A stretch of DNA of 64,000 nt from Streptomyces fuscichromogenes (GCF_014645815.1 NZ_BMML01000017.1:124001-188000), one strand, 5' to 3'. Shown: positions 24,375 through 33,349, counted from the first letter of the stretch. Made by a program: numbers and translations. Notes: generated from the sequence alone by a model not told the origin.

Positions 24375-25018
24375 GGCGTGCAAGACTTGCTCCCCCTCTG
24401 CGAAGTGAGCTTCGTCGTCTGCCATACGCCTTGCTTGTTCTTTTCCAGCCGCGTCGTGTAGACGACGTACGAGTCGTTGTTCACCGCGGTCTTGATGACC
24501 TTGCCCGACTTGCGGACCTTCGCGAACGCCTTGCTCTGGTCCTCGCAGTACACGACTCCGGCCGAGGCGGAGTCGAAGACGTCGATCTTGGCGTTGTAGT
24601 AGCGGTTGACGCCTGTGATCGAGTAACCGTCCTTCGCGATGGACTCGACCCAGTCCATGGCGTCCGGCAGTGCGCCACCGCTGTAGTAGAAGCTCAGCGC
24701 GGGCAGCTCGGGGTCGCCTTGCGCGATGGCGTAGTTGGTCGCATCGATCCGCCGGGCCACGTCCCCGAGGACCGCGTCCTTGGTCGTGTCGCCGGTCTTC
24801 CAGCTCTCGAAGGTGTCGGACAGGTCGCCAGGCAGTGTGATCCTGGGCCTGCCGGCGGCGCTCTCGGTCGGCGACGCGGAGGCTTTCGTACTGCCGCTGT
24901 CGGCCCCGGCAATCTTGTCGTTGGCTTTCGAACCCGAGTCCCCGCCTCCGCACGCCGTCAGCAGCAGGGCTGCGGTCGCGGCGAGCGCGGTGGCGGCGGG
25001 CATGGTGCGGCGCTTCAC
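24371..25018 (-). CDS. Lipoprotein of unknown function
   Basis: A 215-residue protein starting at GTG 25018 with GGGGGAG 6 nt upstream. The signal VKRRTMPAATALAATAALLL ends in the lipobox LTAC, and the acylated Cys is followed by GGGDSGSK. The mature domain has WKTGDTTKDAVLGDVARRID, YYSGGALPDAMDWV and a beta-rich end GVVYCEDQSKAF, YVVYTTRLEKN and QTTKLTSQRG. It is probably surface-anchored. It is the promoter-proximal gene of a two-gene unit with the secreted protein and is divergent from the right-hand T7SS cassette. Confidence 0.8.
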   Translation of the reverse strand: MKRRTMPAATALAATAALLLTACGGGDSGSKANDKIAGADSGSTKASASPTESAAGRPRITLPGDLSDTFESWKTGDTTKDAVLGDVARRIDATNYAIAQGDPELPALSFYYSGGALPDAMDWVESIAKDGYSITGVNRYYNAKIDVFDSASAGVVYCEDQSKAFAKVRKSGKVIKTAVNNDSYVVYTTRLEKNKQGVWQTTKLTSQRGSKSCTP

Positions 25019-25441
25019 TGTGGACTCCCCCGTGAGACAGATGTATGCCAAGGACACAGACGCTATCTGCGAGGCCCCCGGTTCGCCAGCGTGAACTTCC
25101 CTGTCGGCTTGGATGGACCGTGGCAAATGGGGCACTGTGAGAAAGGTCCGATTCCCCGCCGCGCCCAAGTGGGCCGGAGGCTGGGCGCATTCGCCGGGTG
25201 GGGGCGCCGTGCCGGTTCTGGTGCCGGCGCCGGGAGTCCGTCGAATCGTCGGCCGCTCGTGGGGATGGCGCGGGGATTGTGTGGATTCGGAGCGGGCGGG
25301 TGATATGGCCGGCTCGACGGGACCCCTCTTTTGGGCTCCCTTTGCAGTTCGTTGGTTGCAGGGTGAAATCCCTCGACCCACAGTGACCGTGGCCGTCTGC
25401 GTCCTGCGGGGCGGTCGGCAGGCAGGCGTTCACGGGGGTCA
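25019..25441. other. Divergent intergenic region between the two T7SS arms
   Basis: A 423-bp spacer with lipoprotein transcription going left and ESX-like transcription going right. Short frames exist but none has a convincing RBS or protein character. It presumably holds both promoters; no consensus pair stands out. Confidence 0.4.
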
Positions 25442-25747
25442 GTGGTGGCGGAACACGTCAGGGTGTCCACAAGCGAGTTGCGGGAGATCAGCCGGTCTGT
25501 CGCGAAGTTGAAGTCCAACTTTGAACATGCGAAGGATCTGGTCGACTCGTACGGCTCCGAGATCGGATCCGGTGATGTGGCCGACGCGCTCGGCGACTTC
25601 GCGGACGACTGGAAGAAGAAGCGCCGACAGCTCTGCGACGGGCTGGAGTTTCTCGGGAAGACCGCGGGCGAGGCGGCGAAGGCCTACGACGGGGTCGACC
25701 AGCATCTCGCCGACGCGCTGCTCAAGGCTCAGCCGGGGGACAAGTGA
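25442..25747 (+). CDS. ESX-like small protein (partner of the 470-aa substrate)
   Basis: A 101-residue protein beginning at GTG 25442 (a second GTG at 25445 is possible). The turn between the helices carries FADDWKKKRRQ, and the C-terminus has YDGVDQHLADAL, with YDGVD matching the YxxxD T7SS signal. The stop TGA overlaps the GTG of the next gene (GTGA). It parallels the 100-residue product at 22860-23162 and heads the right-hand operon. Confidence 0.8.
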   Translation: MVAEHVRVSTSELREISRSVAKLKSNFEHAKDLVDSYGSEIGSGDVADALGDFADDWKKKRRQLCDGLEFLGKTAGEAAKAYDGVDQHLADALLKAQPGDK

Positions 25748-27156
25748 GCGATCACGACTTCTCCGGGGTCGACTGGCAGACGGCCCGGTACGACGACAAG
25801 GAGTTCGCCCCCGGTGACCCGTACGAGGTCGCCCGGCTCGGCAAGCGGATCTCCGACACCGCCAGGCTGATCGAGGAGCAGGCCGGCAGGCTGAACAACC
25901 TCGTCGACGGGAACGGGTGGGACTCCGATGCGGGCAGGGAGTTCACCAGGAGGACCGGCGACACCGTGAAGCTGCTCGGCCAGTCGCATCAGCGGTACGC
26001 GGCGGCCGGGGCGGCGCTCGGCTCCTCCGTGCCGTACGAGCCGATCGCCGACCAGGTGCGGGAGAACTGGGCCACCGCTCTCAACCACGCCCAGAACCGG
26101 GTTCGTTCCGCTCTGCTGAAGGCCGCGGCCGCGGACGCCGACAGCGGCAACTACCAGAAGCAGATCGATCAGCATCCGTCCGGCGACGACAACCACCCCG
26201 ACAAACAGAAGCTGAAGCGGCAGAAGGAAGCCTCCGACGGGGAACTCGACGCCGCGAAGCGGGAGATCCGGGCCGCGCTCGACTACCGCGACACGCAGGG
26301 CGGGTACGCGGCCAAGGCGATACGGGACGCCATCGACCACGACGGGTTGAAGGACCCCAAGCACCACTGGTGGGACAACTGGAAGGACTGGGTCGCCGAC
26401 ATCGGGCACTGGGCGGGAGCGATCGCCGGCGTGCTCTGTCTTCTCGCGCTGGTGCTGAGCTGGGTCCCTATCCTCGGCGAGGTGCTCGGGGCACTGGCCC
26501 TGATCGCCTCCGTGGTCGCCCTCGTCTGCGACACCGTCTCCGCCCTGGACGGCAAGGGCACCTGGCTGGACGTCGCCATCGACGTGGTCGGCGTGCTGTC
26601 CTTCGGTGCCGGCCGGGTTCTCGGTACGACCTTCAAGGAGGCGGCCACCGCGGCGCGAGGATCGTCGGCGCTCAGGGAGTTCCTGAACCTGCGGGGACTG
26701 GGCGTGGGCGAGAAACTGGCCGGGGAGATCGCCCAGGCGAACTCGGGAGTCAAGGCGGGCAAGATCGCCGAAGCCCTGGCGAAGGGACCGGACAGCGTCC
26801 TGCCCAGGATGAAGTCGATCGTCAAGGAGTCCGTCAACTTCAAGGCCTACTTCACCGATATCCGCACGGCCGTCGCCGAACGAGGAGCCGAGGACCCGAT
26901 CCTCACCAAGGACCTGCCCAAGTGGCGCGGTCTCTCCGACTCGGTGTTCAAGGGCAAGGCGTGGTCGGCCGGCGGCCTGTACGCCGCGAGCCAGGTGCTG
27001 CCGCTGGGCACGGGCATCGTGAACCTGGCGCCCTCGGCGGGCTGGGAACCGGCCTTCATCGAACGCAACCAGTTCGACGGCCTCAAGCACACCGCCCCCC
27101 TCGGGTCGAGCGGCGTTCCCTTCTACAACTGGAACTGGAAGGTCGCCGGCGGCTGA
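25744..27156 (+). CDS. Putative T7SS-secreted WXG-like protein with hydrophobic core
   Basis: A 470-residue protein. The N-domain is helical (YEVARLGKRISDTARLIEEQ; DGNGWDSDAGREF, a W-x-S turn), with a long charged helical stretch to ~210. A hydrophobic block follows (AGAIAGVLCLLALVLSWVPI then LGALALIASVVALVCDTV) and a C-terminal ~200-residue part with GVGEKLAGEIAQANSGVKAG and a Trp/Asn-rich end. The order is the same as in the 424-residue product at 21584-22858, with little identity outside the hydrophobic block. It is likely an exported effector of the adjacent secretion system. No catalytic motif was recognised. Confidence 0.68.
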   Translation: MSDHDFSGVDWQTARYDDKEFAPGDPYEVARLGKRISDTARLIEEQAGRLNNLVDGNGWDSDAGREFTRRTGDTVKLLGQSHQRYAAAGAALGSSVPYEPIADQVRENWATALNHAQNRVRSALLKAAAADADSGNYQKQIDQHPSGDDNHPDKQKLKRQKEASDGELDAAKREIRAALDYRDTQGGYAAKAIRDAIDHDGLKDPKHHWWDNWKDWVADIGHWAGAIAGVLCLLALVLSWVPILGEVLGALALIASVVALVCDTVSALDGKGTWLDVAIDVVGVLSFGAGRVLGTTFKEAATAARGSSALREFLNLRGLGVGEKLAGEIAQANSGVKAGKIAEALAKGPDSVLPRMKSIVKESVNFKAYFTDIRTAVAERGAEDPILTKDLPKWRGLSDSVFKGKAWSAGGLYAASQVLPLGTGIVNLAPSAGWEPAFIERNQFDGLKHTAPLGSSGVPFYNWNWKVAGG

Positions 27157-27215
27157 GGGCGTCCGCGGCACCGAATCACGGCGAGGCCCGCGAGGGCGAG
27201 GAGAGAACGAGGAAA

Positions 27216-28055
27216 GTGGCACTTGGAGACGGTCAGACCGTCGACGAACAGTTCGCCCGGCTCCCGAGAAGCAGACAGCGCGAACTCGAGGAGAAAGGGC
27301 TCGGTCTGCCGAGACTGCGCGACATCGCCCTTGAGGAGGGCGGTGAGCTGGCCGTGCGGCACATCCTCGCGGAACACTCCCGGCCCACCAGCCGGTGGGA
27401 TTTCGACGGCGACCGGCGCGCGGACGAGAACAGGGCGGTGTGGCCGTGGATACGGCTGCTCCTGGCCGCCGTCATCGGCGTGGTCCTGTGCCTGCTCTCC
27501 ACGTACGTCCTCCGCTCCTCGGCGCTCTTCGTCGGCGCGGCCTGTGGTGCATTCGTGGCCTGGGCGGGGTTCAGGACCCGCAGGTCCCTCGGAGGGCTCG
27601 TCGCCTGCGGCCTCGTCGCGGTCGCCTATGTCGCCCTGATCTGGACGGGTTCGTACGCCGCCGACGAGTGGTACCTGCATGTGCGCGGGCAGGAGACCAC
27701 GGTCACCTACGCCAAGCCCCTGCACGAGCAGGCGTCGCACGGCGTTCGCGTCACGTACTGCCGTGTCACGCTCCCGGACGGTACGGTCCGCAGGGTGTTC
27801 TTGAACGACAAGCGGTGTACGGACGAGAACATGGTCGGCACCAGGACTCCTGCGGTGATCGACCCGTCGGACCACTACCGGCCGGTTCTCGGGGACAAGT
27901 CCGCCATCGGCGGGACTGCCGCGGCATACGTCTGCCTCGGTGCCGCCGCCGTCCTCGTCCTCGCCCCGGTGAGCGCCGCTGTGATGAGCCGGGCGAACGA
28001 GCGGCGGGGCCGGCAGGGCGAGCCAGGCGGCCGGGTGGGCGGGGCGGACGTATGA
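27216..28055 (+). CDS. Multi-TM membrane protein in T7SS cassette
   Basis: A 279-residue protein. A short cytoplasmic N-part (QTVDEQFARLPRSRQRELEE) precedes two close TM helices (WIRLLLAAVIGVVLCLLSTY; ALFVGAACGAFVAWAG), then a third (LVACGLVAVAYVALIW). A ~95-residue external loop with two Cys (VTYCRVTL; DKRCTDEN) leads to a last TM (AYVCLGAAAVLVLAPVSAAV) and a basic tail. The GTG at 27216 is preceded by purine-rich GAACGAGGAAA. It sits between the substrate and two LPxGPAV proteins; its stop overlaps the next ATG (ATGA). A role as an immunity or membrane-docking protein is conceivable but unsupported. Confidence 0.7.
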   Translation: MALGDGQTVDEQFARLPRSRQRELEEKGLGLPRLRDIALEEGGELAVRHILAEHSRPTSRWDFDGDRRADENRAVWPWIRLLLAAVIGVVLCLLSTYVLRSSALFVGAACGAFVAWAGFRTRRSLGGLVACGLVAVAYVALIWTGSYAADEWYLHVRGQETTVTYAKPLHEQASHGVRVTYCRVTLPDGTVRRVFLNDKRCTDENMVGTRTPAVIDPSDHYRPVLGDKSAIGGTAAAYVCLGAAAVLVLAPVSAAVMSRANERRGRQGEPGGRVGGADV

Positions 28056-28693
28056 CCGACCGCACCGGATCCCGAGTCGCGACAGCTCCCGTCCCGCCCC
28101 CGTCCGACTACCGCCTCGCCGTCCCCGAGGGCTGGGAGCGGATCGTGCTGGACAGTCCGGAGCGCTGGACACACCGCATCGACAAGCTGGTCAAGCGGGG
28201 GCTGCGGCGTACGGAGGCCACCCCGCAGCTGGAGGCCGCGCTCGCCGAGCGGATGCGGGCGCAGGCCGAGGCCGCGCAGGCCAACGGCGGCCTGGAGATG
28301 TACGTCGTCCAGCAGGTCCCGGGTCAGGTCCCCGTCTCCGCCGGCCTGGTCGTGACCGTCCTGCGGCCGTCACCCGGCTCCGAACCCGGCGACCTCGCCG
28401 ACATCGCCCGCTCCCTCGCCCTCCGCGCTGCCGGCAGCGACGACGTCACCCTCGTCGACCTCCCGGCGGGCCCCGCCGTACGCCACCGCTACCTCCGCCG
28501 GCCCGCACCCGACGACCTCGACGGCAACAAGCTCGCCGCCGCCCACCTGGACGTCTACCTCTCCGTCCCGCACAGCGACCAGCGGCTGCTGCTCTCCTTC
28601 TCCACACCGACGGCACCGCCGCTGGAGCCGCTGGTGGAGGCCCTGGTCACGCTGTTCGACTCCGTCGCCCGCACCCTGCAATGGATGGCCTGA
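28052..28693 (+). CDS. T7SS-locus protein, LPxGPAV family (second copy)
   Basis: A 213-residue soluble protein opening DYRLAVPEGWERIVLDSPER, with a helical middle, the family motif VDLPAGPAVRHRYL and a closing part VYLSVPHSDQRLLLSFSTP followed by an amphipathic helix LVEALVTLFDSVARTL. It is similar in layout to the products at 19967-20707 and 28693-29289. ATG 28052 overlaps the previous stop and its own stop overlaps the next ATG (TGATG), so the right-hand cassette is a tightly coupled operon. Confidence 0.65.
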   Translation: MTDRTGSRVATAPVPPPSDYRLAVPEGWERIVLDSPERWTHRIDKLVKRGLRRTEATPQLEAALAERMRAQAEAAQANGGLEMYVVQQVPGQVPVSAGLVVTVLRPSPGSEPGDLADIARSLALRAAGSDDVTLVDLPAGPAVRHRYLRRPAPDDLDGNKLAAAHLDVYLSVPHSDQRLLLSFSTPTAPPLEPLVEALVTLFDSVARTLQWMA

Positions 28694-29289
28694 TGCCCGA
28701 GTTCGCCGCCGCCACGGTTCATCTGCGGACGCCGCAGGACGCCGTCGCGCTGCCCGTGCGGACGTCCGTGGACCCGGCGGCCTGGGCCGCGGCGGCCGCC
28801 CGCCGGCTCGTCGGCCCGGACGACGACGAACCGAAGCTGCTCGACGCCCTCGCCACCGAACTCCGCGAGGCCGCCGCCGACTCCCGCGAGCGCGGCCCGA
28901 TCACCGCGCTGTCGTACGTCCCCGAGCCGCGCCTGGGCGAACTCGCCCGGATCGAGCTGTCCGCGCTGGTCGCCGACGACACGTACCCGACCATGACCGT
29001 CGACCTGCTCCAGCGGTACCTCGCCGCCCCCACCCCGGTCTCCTACCGCCCGCCCGAGGCCGAGCTCCGTACCCTTCCCGCCGGACCGGCGGTGCGGGTA
29101 CGGCACGCCTACGTCCAGGACGTCGGACGGGACGGACTGGGCACGGTGACGGAGACCTGCGCGTACGGTATCCGCGCCGACGAGAAGTGGGCGCTCGTCC
29201 TGCTCGCGTCCTGGCAGGCGCAGGCCCGCACGGACGCCCTGTGCGAGCTGACCGACGAGCTGGCGGAGACCGTCCGGGTCACGGTCTAG
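28693..29289 (+). CDS. T7SS-locus protein, LPxGPAV family (third copy)
   Basis: A 198-residue soluble protein beginning MPEFAAATVHLRTPQDAVAL. The motif is TLPAGPAVRVRHAYV, followed by a beta region (TCAYGIRADEKWALVLLASW) and a terminal helix ending LAETVRVTV. It is a tandem paralogue of the preceding gene. ATG 28693 within TGATG is chosen over ATG 28681 because of the coupling geometry. It could pair with its neighbour as a heterodimer. Confidence 0.65.
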   Translation: MPEFAAATVHLRTPQDAVALPVRTSVDPAAWAAAAARRLVGPDDDEPKLLDALATELREAAADSRERGPITALSYVPEPRLGELARIELSALVADDTYPTMTVDLLQRYLAAPTPVSYRPPEAELRTLPAGPAVRVRHAYVQDVGRDGLGTVTETCAYGIRADEKWALVLLASWQAQARTDALCELTDELAETVRVTV

Positions 29290-29300
29290 CCGCGTCCTCT

Positions 29301-29984
29301 TCAGGCCGCCGCCAGGCCGCGAAGCAGGGACTCACCCTCCTGTGACGTCAGACGGCACCAGGAGCCGTCCGTGAAAGTGATCCCGAAGTCCCGTCCGCCG
29401 TCGCTGAACGGGCGCCGTCCGATCGCGGCGACCGTGTCCCGGTCCGTCTCCCAGAGGACCTCCTCCCAGGGGTTCCTGGGATCCTTCAGTCCTTCGACGA
29501 ACAGCAGCCGACGGTCGGTCAGGACCAGCTCCGTCACATCCGTGTCGGGACGGCGGGCCGGGTCCAGTTGCCAGGGCAGCGTGCGGGCGATGGTGCCGGG
29601 GGCCGCCCACAGCACCGGGAAGTCCATCTCCTCGTTCTCCGGGTCCTCGCTCCTGCCGAGTCCCTCGGACCGGCCGGGGCTTCCTCCGAGGAGCCCGAAG
29701 ACGAGGGTGAGCAGGAGGACGAGCACTTCCATCACGCCGTCCCCTACGAACCGTTCGAACCGGGAGCGCGGGCGATACGACGGCCCCGTCGGCCACCCCG
29801 CCAACTCTCCTTGGATGTCCCGACGTTCCGGATCCCGGAACCAACGCCGCCCCGCGACCCGCCCCGCGGCCCCGGTCGCGAAGGACACCCGGCCGCGCGT
29901 CACGAGCTCCTCGCCCTCAGGAGGCTTCCAGTACTGGCGGTACGACGGCTCGATCACGGTCTGGCGTCCCCCCGCGTCATTCAC
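29301..29984 (-). CDS. Membrane protein with PH-like FTDGSW domain (second copy)
   Basis: A 227-residue paralogue of the product at 20679-21572, without its C-terminal tail. Shared elements in order are RGRVSFATGAAGRVAGRRWF, RRDIQGELAGWPTGPSY, a TM helix (VMEVLVLLLTLVFGLLGG), ARTLPWQLDPARRPDTD, LTDRRLLFVEG, EEVLWETDRDTV and ITFTDGSWCRLTS near the end. It is convergent with the right-hand T7SS operon (11 bp between stops). The start may instead be GTG 29957 (VIEPSYRQYW), which has GGGGGGAC about 8 nt upstream; GTG 29984 has a weaker SD. Confidence 0.65.
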   Translation of the reverse strand: MNDAGGRQTVIEPSYRQYWKPPEGEELVTRGRVSFATGAAGRVAGRRWFRDPERRDIQGELAGWPTGPSYRPRSRFERFVGDGVMEVLVLLLTLVFGLLGGSPGRSEGLGRSEDPENEEMDFPVLWAAPGTIARTLPWQLDPARRPDTDVTELVLTDRRLLFVEGLKDPRNPWEEVLWETDRDTVAAIGRRPFSDGGRDFGITFTDGSWCRLTSQEGESLLRGLAAA

Positions 29985-30460
29985 GGCAGTGAACCTTCAC
30001 TCGGGCGGGTGATCCTACTATGCAGGCGCCTCCGGTGGCCGCCGTGGCGCCGGCGACCGCTACGGCGCGGGCGGCGTGAACACTTCGTGCAGGCCTCATG
30101 GGCGCCTCGTGACGGCCGCGGCTGCGGGCCGTGCCCGAACAAGGAGTTCCGGATTCGCCGCCGCGCAGTCCGGCTCGCATCCGTGTTCCGGTATCCCCAA
30201 CCACCCCGCGGCACACCGCCGTTGCAGATCGCAACGACGATTTCGGTGAGGTCAAGGAGTCCGGGCGTGCCTTGAGGGGCTTATGTGCGGCTGATACGGT
30301 GCGATCGCTTGACACTCACCCCGCGGCCGAGTATTTGGCCGGGTCGGGGTGATTCGTGTGGAGTGTCCGCTTCTGCTGTGCCGGTGGGTATCGCACAGGC
30401 GTTGACGGGTTTTCAGAGTTCTTGACAGAGACTGTCTTGGGTGTAACGGGGAGCGGTTGC
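29985..30460. other. Intergenic region upstream of the tad operon
   Basis: A 476-bp spacer between divergent units. It contains the sigma-70-type promoter candidate at 30309-30337. No gene with an acceptable RBS and protein character was found. Confidence 0.5.
30309..30337 (+). promoter_or_regulatory. Sigma-70-type promoter candidate for the tad operon
   Basis: TTGACA (30309-30314), a 17-bp spacer, then TATTTG (30332-30337). The predicted start would leave a 5' UTR of ~115 nt before the cpaB-like GTG. A second TTGACA at 30423-30428 lacks a well-spaced -10. Confidence 0.45.
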
Positions 30461-31183
30461 GTGAAGATCCAGGAGCGTACGGGGGCGGGCGCCGGTCGTT
30501 CCGCCGGCCCGGCTCAGCCTTCGGTCGGTGACCGGCTTCCCACCGCGCCGCGCGAGCGCAAGCCCGCGCTCGCCGCACTCGCGGTCCTGCTGATCCTGCT
30601 CGGTGCGCTCGGCGCCACCATGCTGGTGCTCCAGGCCGGCGACCGGATCGAGGTCATCAAGGTGACCGCCGACATCCCGGCCGGCGAGTCCGTCACCAGC
30701 AGCAACGTGACCTCCGTACTGGTCGCCGCCGACGACGGCATCAACTACGTCAAGTGGTCCCAGCTGGACTCCCTGAAGACCTACAAGGCCAGGTCCACCA
30801 TCTACAAGGGCACGGTCGTCATCGGCGAGATGTTCGCCAAGGGCGGCAGCAGCCTCCCGGACGGCAAGGCCTCCGTCGGCGTCGCCCTCAAGGAGGGCCA
30901 GTACCCGGCGGACATCAAGCCCGGTGACGTCGTCGCCGTCTACAACGTGGGTACGAGCAGCAACTCCGGTTCCGGCAGCACCGGTTCGACCTCCGCCTCC
31001 GCCGGCGGACTCATCGTCGGCAACGCCAAGGTCGACACCGAGTCCGACGACAGCGACGCCACCGTGAACACCGGCAACCTCTCGCTCACGCTGCTCGTCG
31101 ACCAGGGCGACGCCGCCGCCGTGGCGAAGGCCGCGTCCGCCGGCGCGGTCGCCATCGTGCACGTATCCGGCAACGGCAACTAG
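30461..31183 (+). CDS. cpaB: CpaB/RcpC-like Flp pilus assembly protein (SAF domain)
   Basis: A 240-residue bitopic protein. The basic N-terminus (about 1-35) precedes a TM helix (ALAALAVLLILLGALGATML). The SAF-like domain follows, with DIPAGESVTSSNVTSVLV and KARSTIYKGTVVIGEMF, and a Ser/Gly-rich insertion with GDVVAVYN before it. CpaB/RcpC proteins act in the envelope at the pilus secretion channel; actinobacteria lack an outer membrane, so the role may be wall-related. GTG 30461 has GGGGAG 7 nt upstream. It is first in the tad operon. Confidence 0.85.
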   Translation: MKIQERTGAGAGRSAGPAQPSVGDRLPTAPRERKPALAALAVLLILLGALGATMLVLQAGDRIEVIKVTADIPAGESVTSSNVTSVLVAADDGINYVKWSQLDSLKTYKARSTIYKGTVVIGEMFAKGGSSLPDGKASVGVALKEGQYPADIKPGDVVAVYNVGTSSNSGSGSTGSTSASAGGLIVGNAKVDTESDDSDATVNTGNLSLTLLVDQGDAAAVAKAASAGAVAIVHVSGNGN

Positions 31184-31199
31184 AAGGCGGCCCCACCCC

Positions 31200-32039
31200 A
31201 TGGCGCTCATCGCAATCGCCGCCGACAAGGGTTCCCCCGGCGTCACCACCGCGGCCGTCGCGCTGGCCGCGGTCTGGCCGCGCCGGGTCCTGCTCGCCGA
31301 GGCCGACCCGGCCGGCGGCGACCTGGTCTACCGCAGTGCCGCCGCGCACGGCGGACCCCTCAACCCCAACACCGGCATGCTGTCCATAGCCGCCACGGCG
31401 AGACGAGGGCTCGTACCGGATCAACTCTGGGATCACGTACAGCCGTTGAGCGGCGGGCTCGAAGTGCTCGTCGGGCTCGGGGTCGCCGAGCACGCCGCCG
31501 GACTCGCCGGGCTGTGGCCCACCCTCGGGCACACCTTCGCCGCCCTCGCCGACTCCCCGAACGCGCCCGCCGACGTCATCGCCGACTGCGGCCGGATCAG
31601 CGGCGACACCCCGGCCGTCGAGCTCTTCCCGCACGCCGCGCTCGTGCTGCTCGTCGCGCGCACCGAACCCGAGGCCATCGCCCGCGTCCGGGACCGCGCG
31701 GCCGTGCTCGCGCAGAAGCTGCACGGCGGCCCGCGCGGCGCCGCCGCCCTCGCCACCCCGCTGATCGGCGTCGTCCTGATCGCCGACCCGGCCGGCTCCG
31801 GCAAGCTGGTCAACCAGGTCAACGACATGCTCGTCCACGCCCAGACCGGCGCCCGGGTGGTCGGCACCATCGCCGACGACCCGGCCGGCGCCGACCAGTT
31901 GGCCGGCCGCAAGCGCGGGCGCCTCGACAAGTCCCTGCTCATCCGCTCGGCCCGCAAGGTCACCGCCGACCTCCACCAGCAGTACGGCGCCGCCTGGGCC
32001 GTACCGACGCAGGCGCCCCATGCGGGGGCCGGCCGATGA
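31200..32039 (+). CDS. TadZ/CpaE-like ParA-family ATPase
   Basis: A 279-residue P-loop protein with a deviant Walker A DKGSPGVTTAAVAL (no KGGxGKT lysine pair at the usual place) and LLAEADPAGGDL as the Walker A' aspartate region, then DVIADCGRISGDTP. In Flp systems TadZ localises the assembly machinery at the pole or septum. The ATG at 31200 is 16 nt after the previous stop. Its stop overlaps the TadA ATG (ATGA), so the two are coupled. Confidence 0.85.
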   Translation: MALIAIAADKGSPGVTTAAVALAAVWPRRVLLAEADPAGGDLVYRSAAAHGGPLNPNTGMLSIAATARRGLVPDQLWDHVQPLSGGLEVLVGLGVAEHAAGLAGLWPTLGHTFAALADSPNAPADVIADCGRISGDTPAVELFPHAALVLLVARTEPEAIARVRDRAAVLAQKLHGGPRGAAALATPLIGVVLIADPAGSGKLVNQVNDMLVHAQTGARVVGTIADDPAGADQLAGRKRGRLDKSLLIRSARKVTADLHQQYGAAWAVPTQAPHAGAGR

Positions 32040-33343
32040 CCGCTGTCGACCACCAGTTGGTCAAGCGGTTCCGGCAGGACGCCGGCGACCGGATCGCCGA
32101 GCAGCGCCGCCAGGACCAGGCGTCCGGCGTGACGCCGATGTCCACCGAGGACGAACGGCAGTACGCCCGCGCGGTCATAGCCCAGATCCTGGAGGAGTAC
32201 GCCCGCGCGGAGATCAACGCCGGACGCACCCCGCTGGACGCGGAGACCGAGGAGCAGTACGCGGCCGCCGTGCACGCCGCGCTGTTCGGGGTCGGGCGGC
32301 TCCAGCCGCTGCTCGACGACCCGGACGTCGAGAACATCGACATCAACGGGTGCGACCAGGTCTTCGTCGGCTACAGCGACGGCCGGGAGGCCGTCGGGGA
32401 GCCCGTCGCGGAGACCGACGAGGAACTCGTCGAGCTGATCCAGGTGCTCGGCGCGTACTCCGGTCTGTCGTCCCGTCCCTTCGACTCGGCCAACCCGCAG
32501 CTCGACCTGCGGCTGCCCGACGGTTCCCGGCTCTCCGCGGTCATGGACGTCACCCGGCGGCCCGCGCTGTCCATCCGCCGCGCCCGCATGGGCAAGGTCT
32601 TCATCTCCGACCTGGTCGGCAACGGCACGCTGACCCCCGAGGTCGCGCACTTCATGGCCTGCGCGGTCCGGGCTCGCAAGAACATCATGATCGCGGGGGC
32701 CACCAACGCGGGCAAGACGACCCTGTTGCGCGCCCTCGCCAATGAAATCCCGCCGCACGAACGGCTCATCACCGTCGAGCGCGCGCTGGAGCTCGGGCTC
32801 GACACCTTCCACGACCTGCACCCGAACGTCGTCGCGTTCGAGGAGCGGCTGCCCAACTCCGAGGGCCAGGGCACCATTTCGATGGCCGAACTGGTCCGCC
32901 GGTCGCTGCGTATGAACCCGTCCCGGGTCATCGTCGGCGAGGTCCTCGGCGACGAGATCGTCACCATGCTCAACGCCATGTCCCAGGGCAACGACGGTTC
33001 GCTCTCCACCATCCACGCGAACAGCTCCAGCGAAGTCTTCAACCGCATCTCGACCTACGCGCTCCAGGCCTCCGAGCGGCTGCCCATCGAGGCCAGCCAG
33101 ATGCTGATCGCGGGCGCGGTGAACTTCGTCGTCTTCATCCAGCGGCGCAACAACTACCAGACCGGCGGCCGCCTCCAGCGCATGGTCACCTCGGTCCGTG
33201 AGGTCAACGGCGTGGACGGCCGGGTGCTGTCCAGCGAGGTGTTCGCGGAGGCCCCCGACGGCCGGATCGTCCCGCACGCGCCCATAGCCTGCCTGGAGGA
33301 CCTGATGGCCTACGGCTACCAGCCGCACGGGGCGTGGGGGTGA
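32036..33343 (+). CDS. tadA: TadA/CpaF-type secretion ATPase
   Basis: A 435-residue hexameric traffic ATPase that powers Flp pilus assembly. Visible motifs are Walker A GATNAGKTTLLRALA, the Asp-box region RLITVERALELGL, Walker B SRVIVGEVLGDE and the His-box STIHANSSSE. The N-terminal domain includes GVGRLQPLLDDPDVENIDING, typical of CpaF. The length is normal. The Lys of the P-loop and the catalytic Glu are present, so it should be active. Confidence 0.95.
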   Translation: MTAVDHQLVKRFRQDAGDRIAEQRRQDQASGVTPMSTEDERQYARAVIAQILEEYARAEINAGRTPLDAETEEQYAAAVHAALFGVGRLQPLLDDPDVENIDINGCDQVFVGYSDGREAVGEPVAETDEELVELIQVLGAYSGLSSRPFDSANPQLDLRLPDGSRLSAVMDVTRRPALSIRRARMGKVFISDLVGNGTLTPEVAHFMACAVRARKNIMIAGATNAGKTTLLRALANEIPPHERLITVERALELGLDTFHDLHPNVVAFEERLPNSEGQGTISMAELVRRSLRMNPSRVIVGEVLGDEIVTMLNAMSQGNDGSLSTIHANSSSEVFNRISTYALQASERLPIEASQMLIAGAVNFVVFIQRRNNYQTGGRLQRMVTSVREVNGVDGRVLSSEVFAEAPDGRIVPHAPIACLEDLMAYGYQPHGAWG

Positions 33344-33349
33344 CGTGAC

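Noticed and set aside
25063..25518. Frames in the spacer between the T7SS arms
   Set aside because: Pro/Arg-rich, without a credible start. Treated as promoter region.
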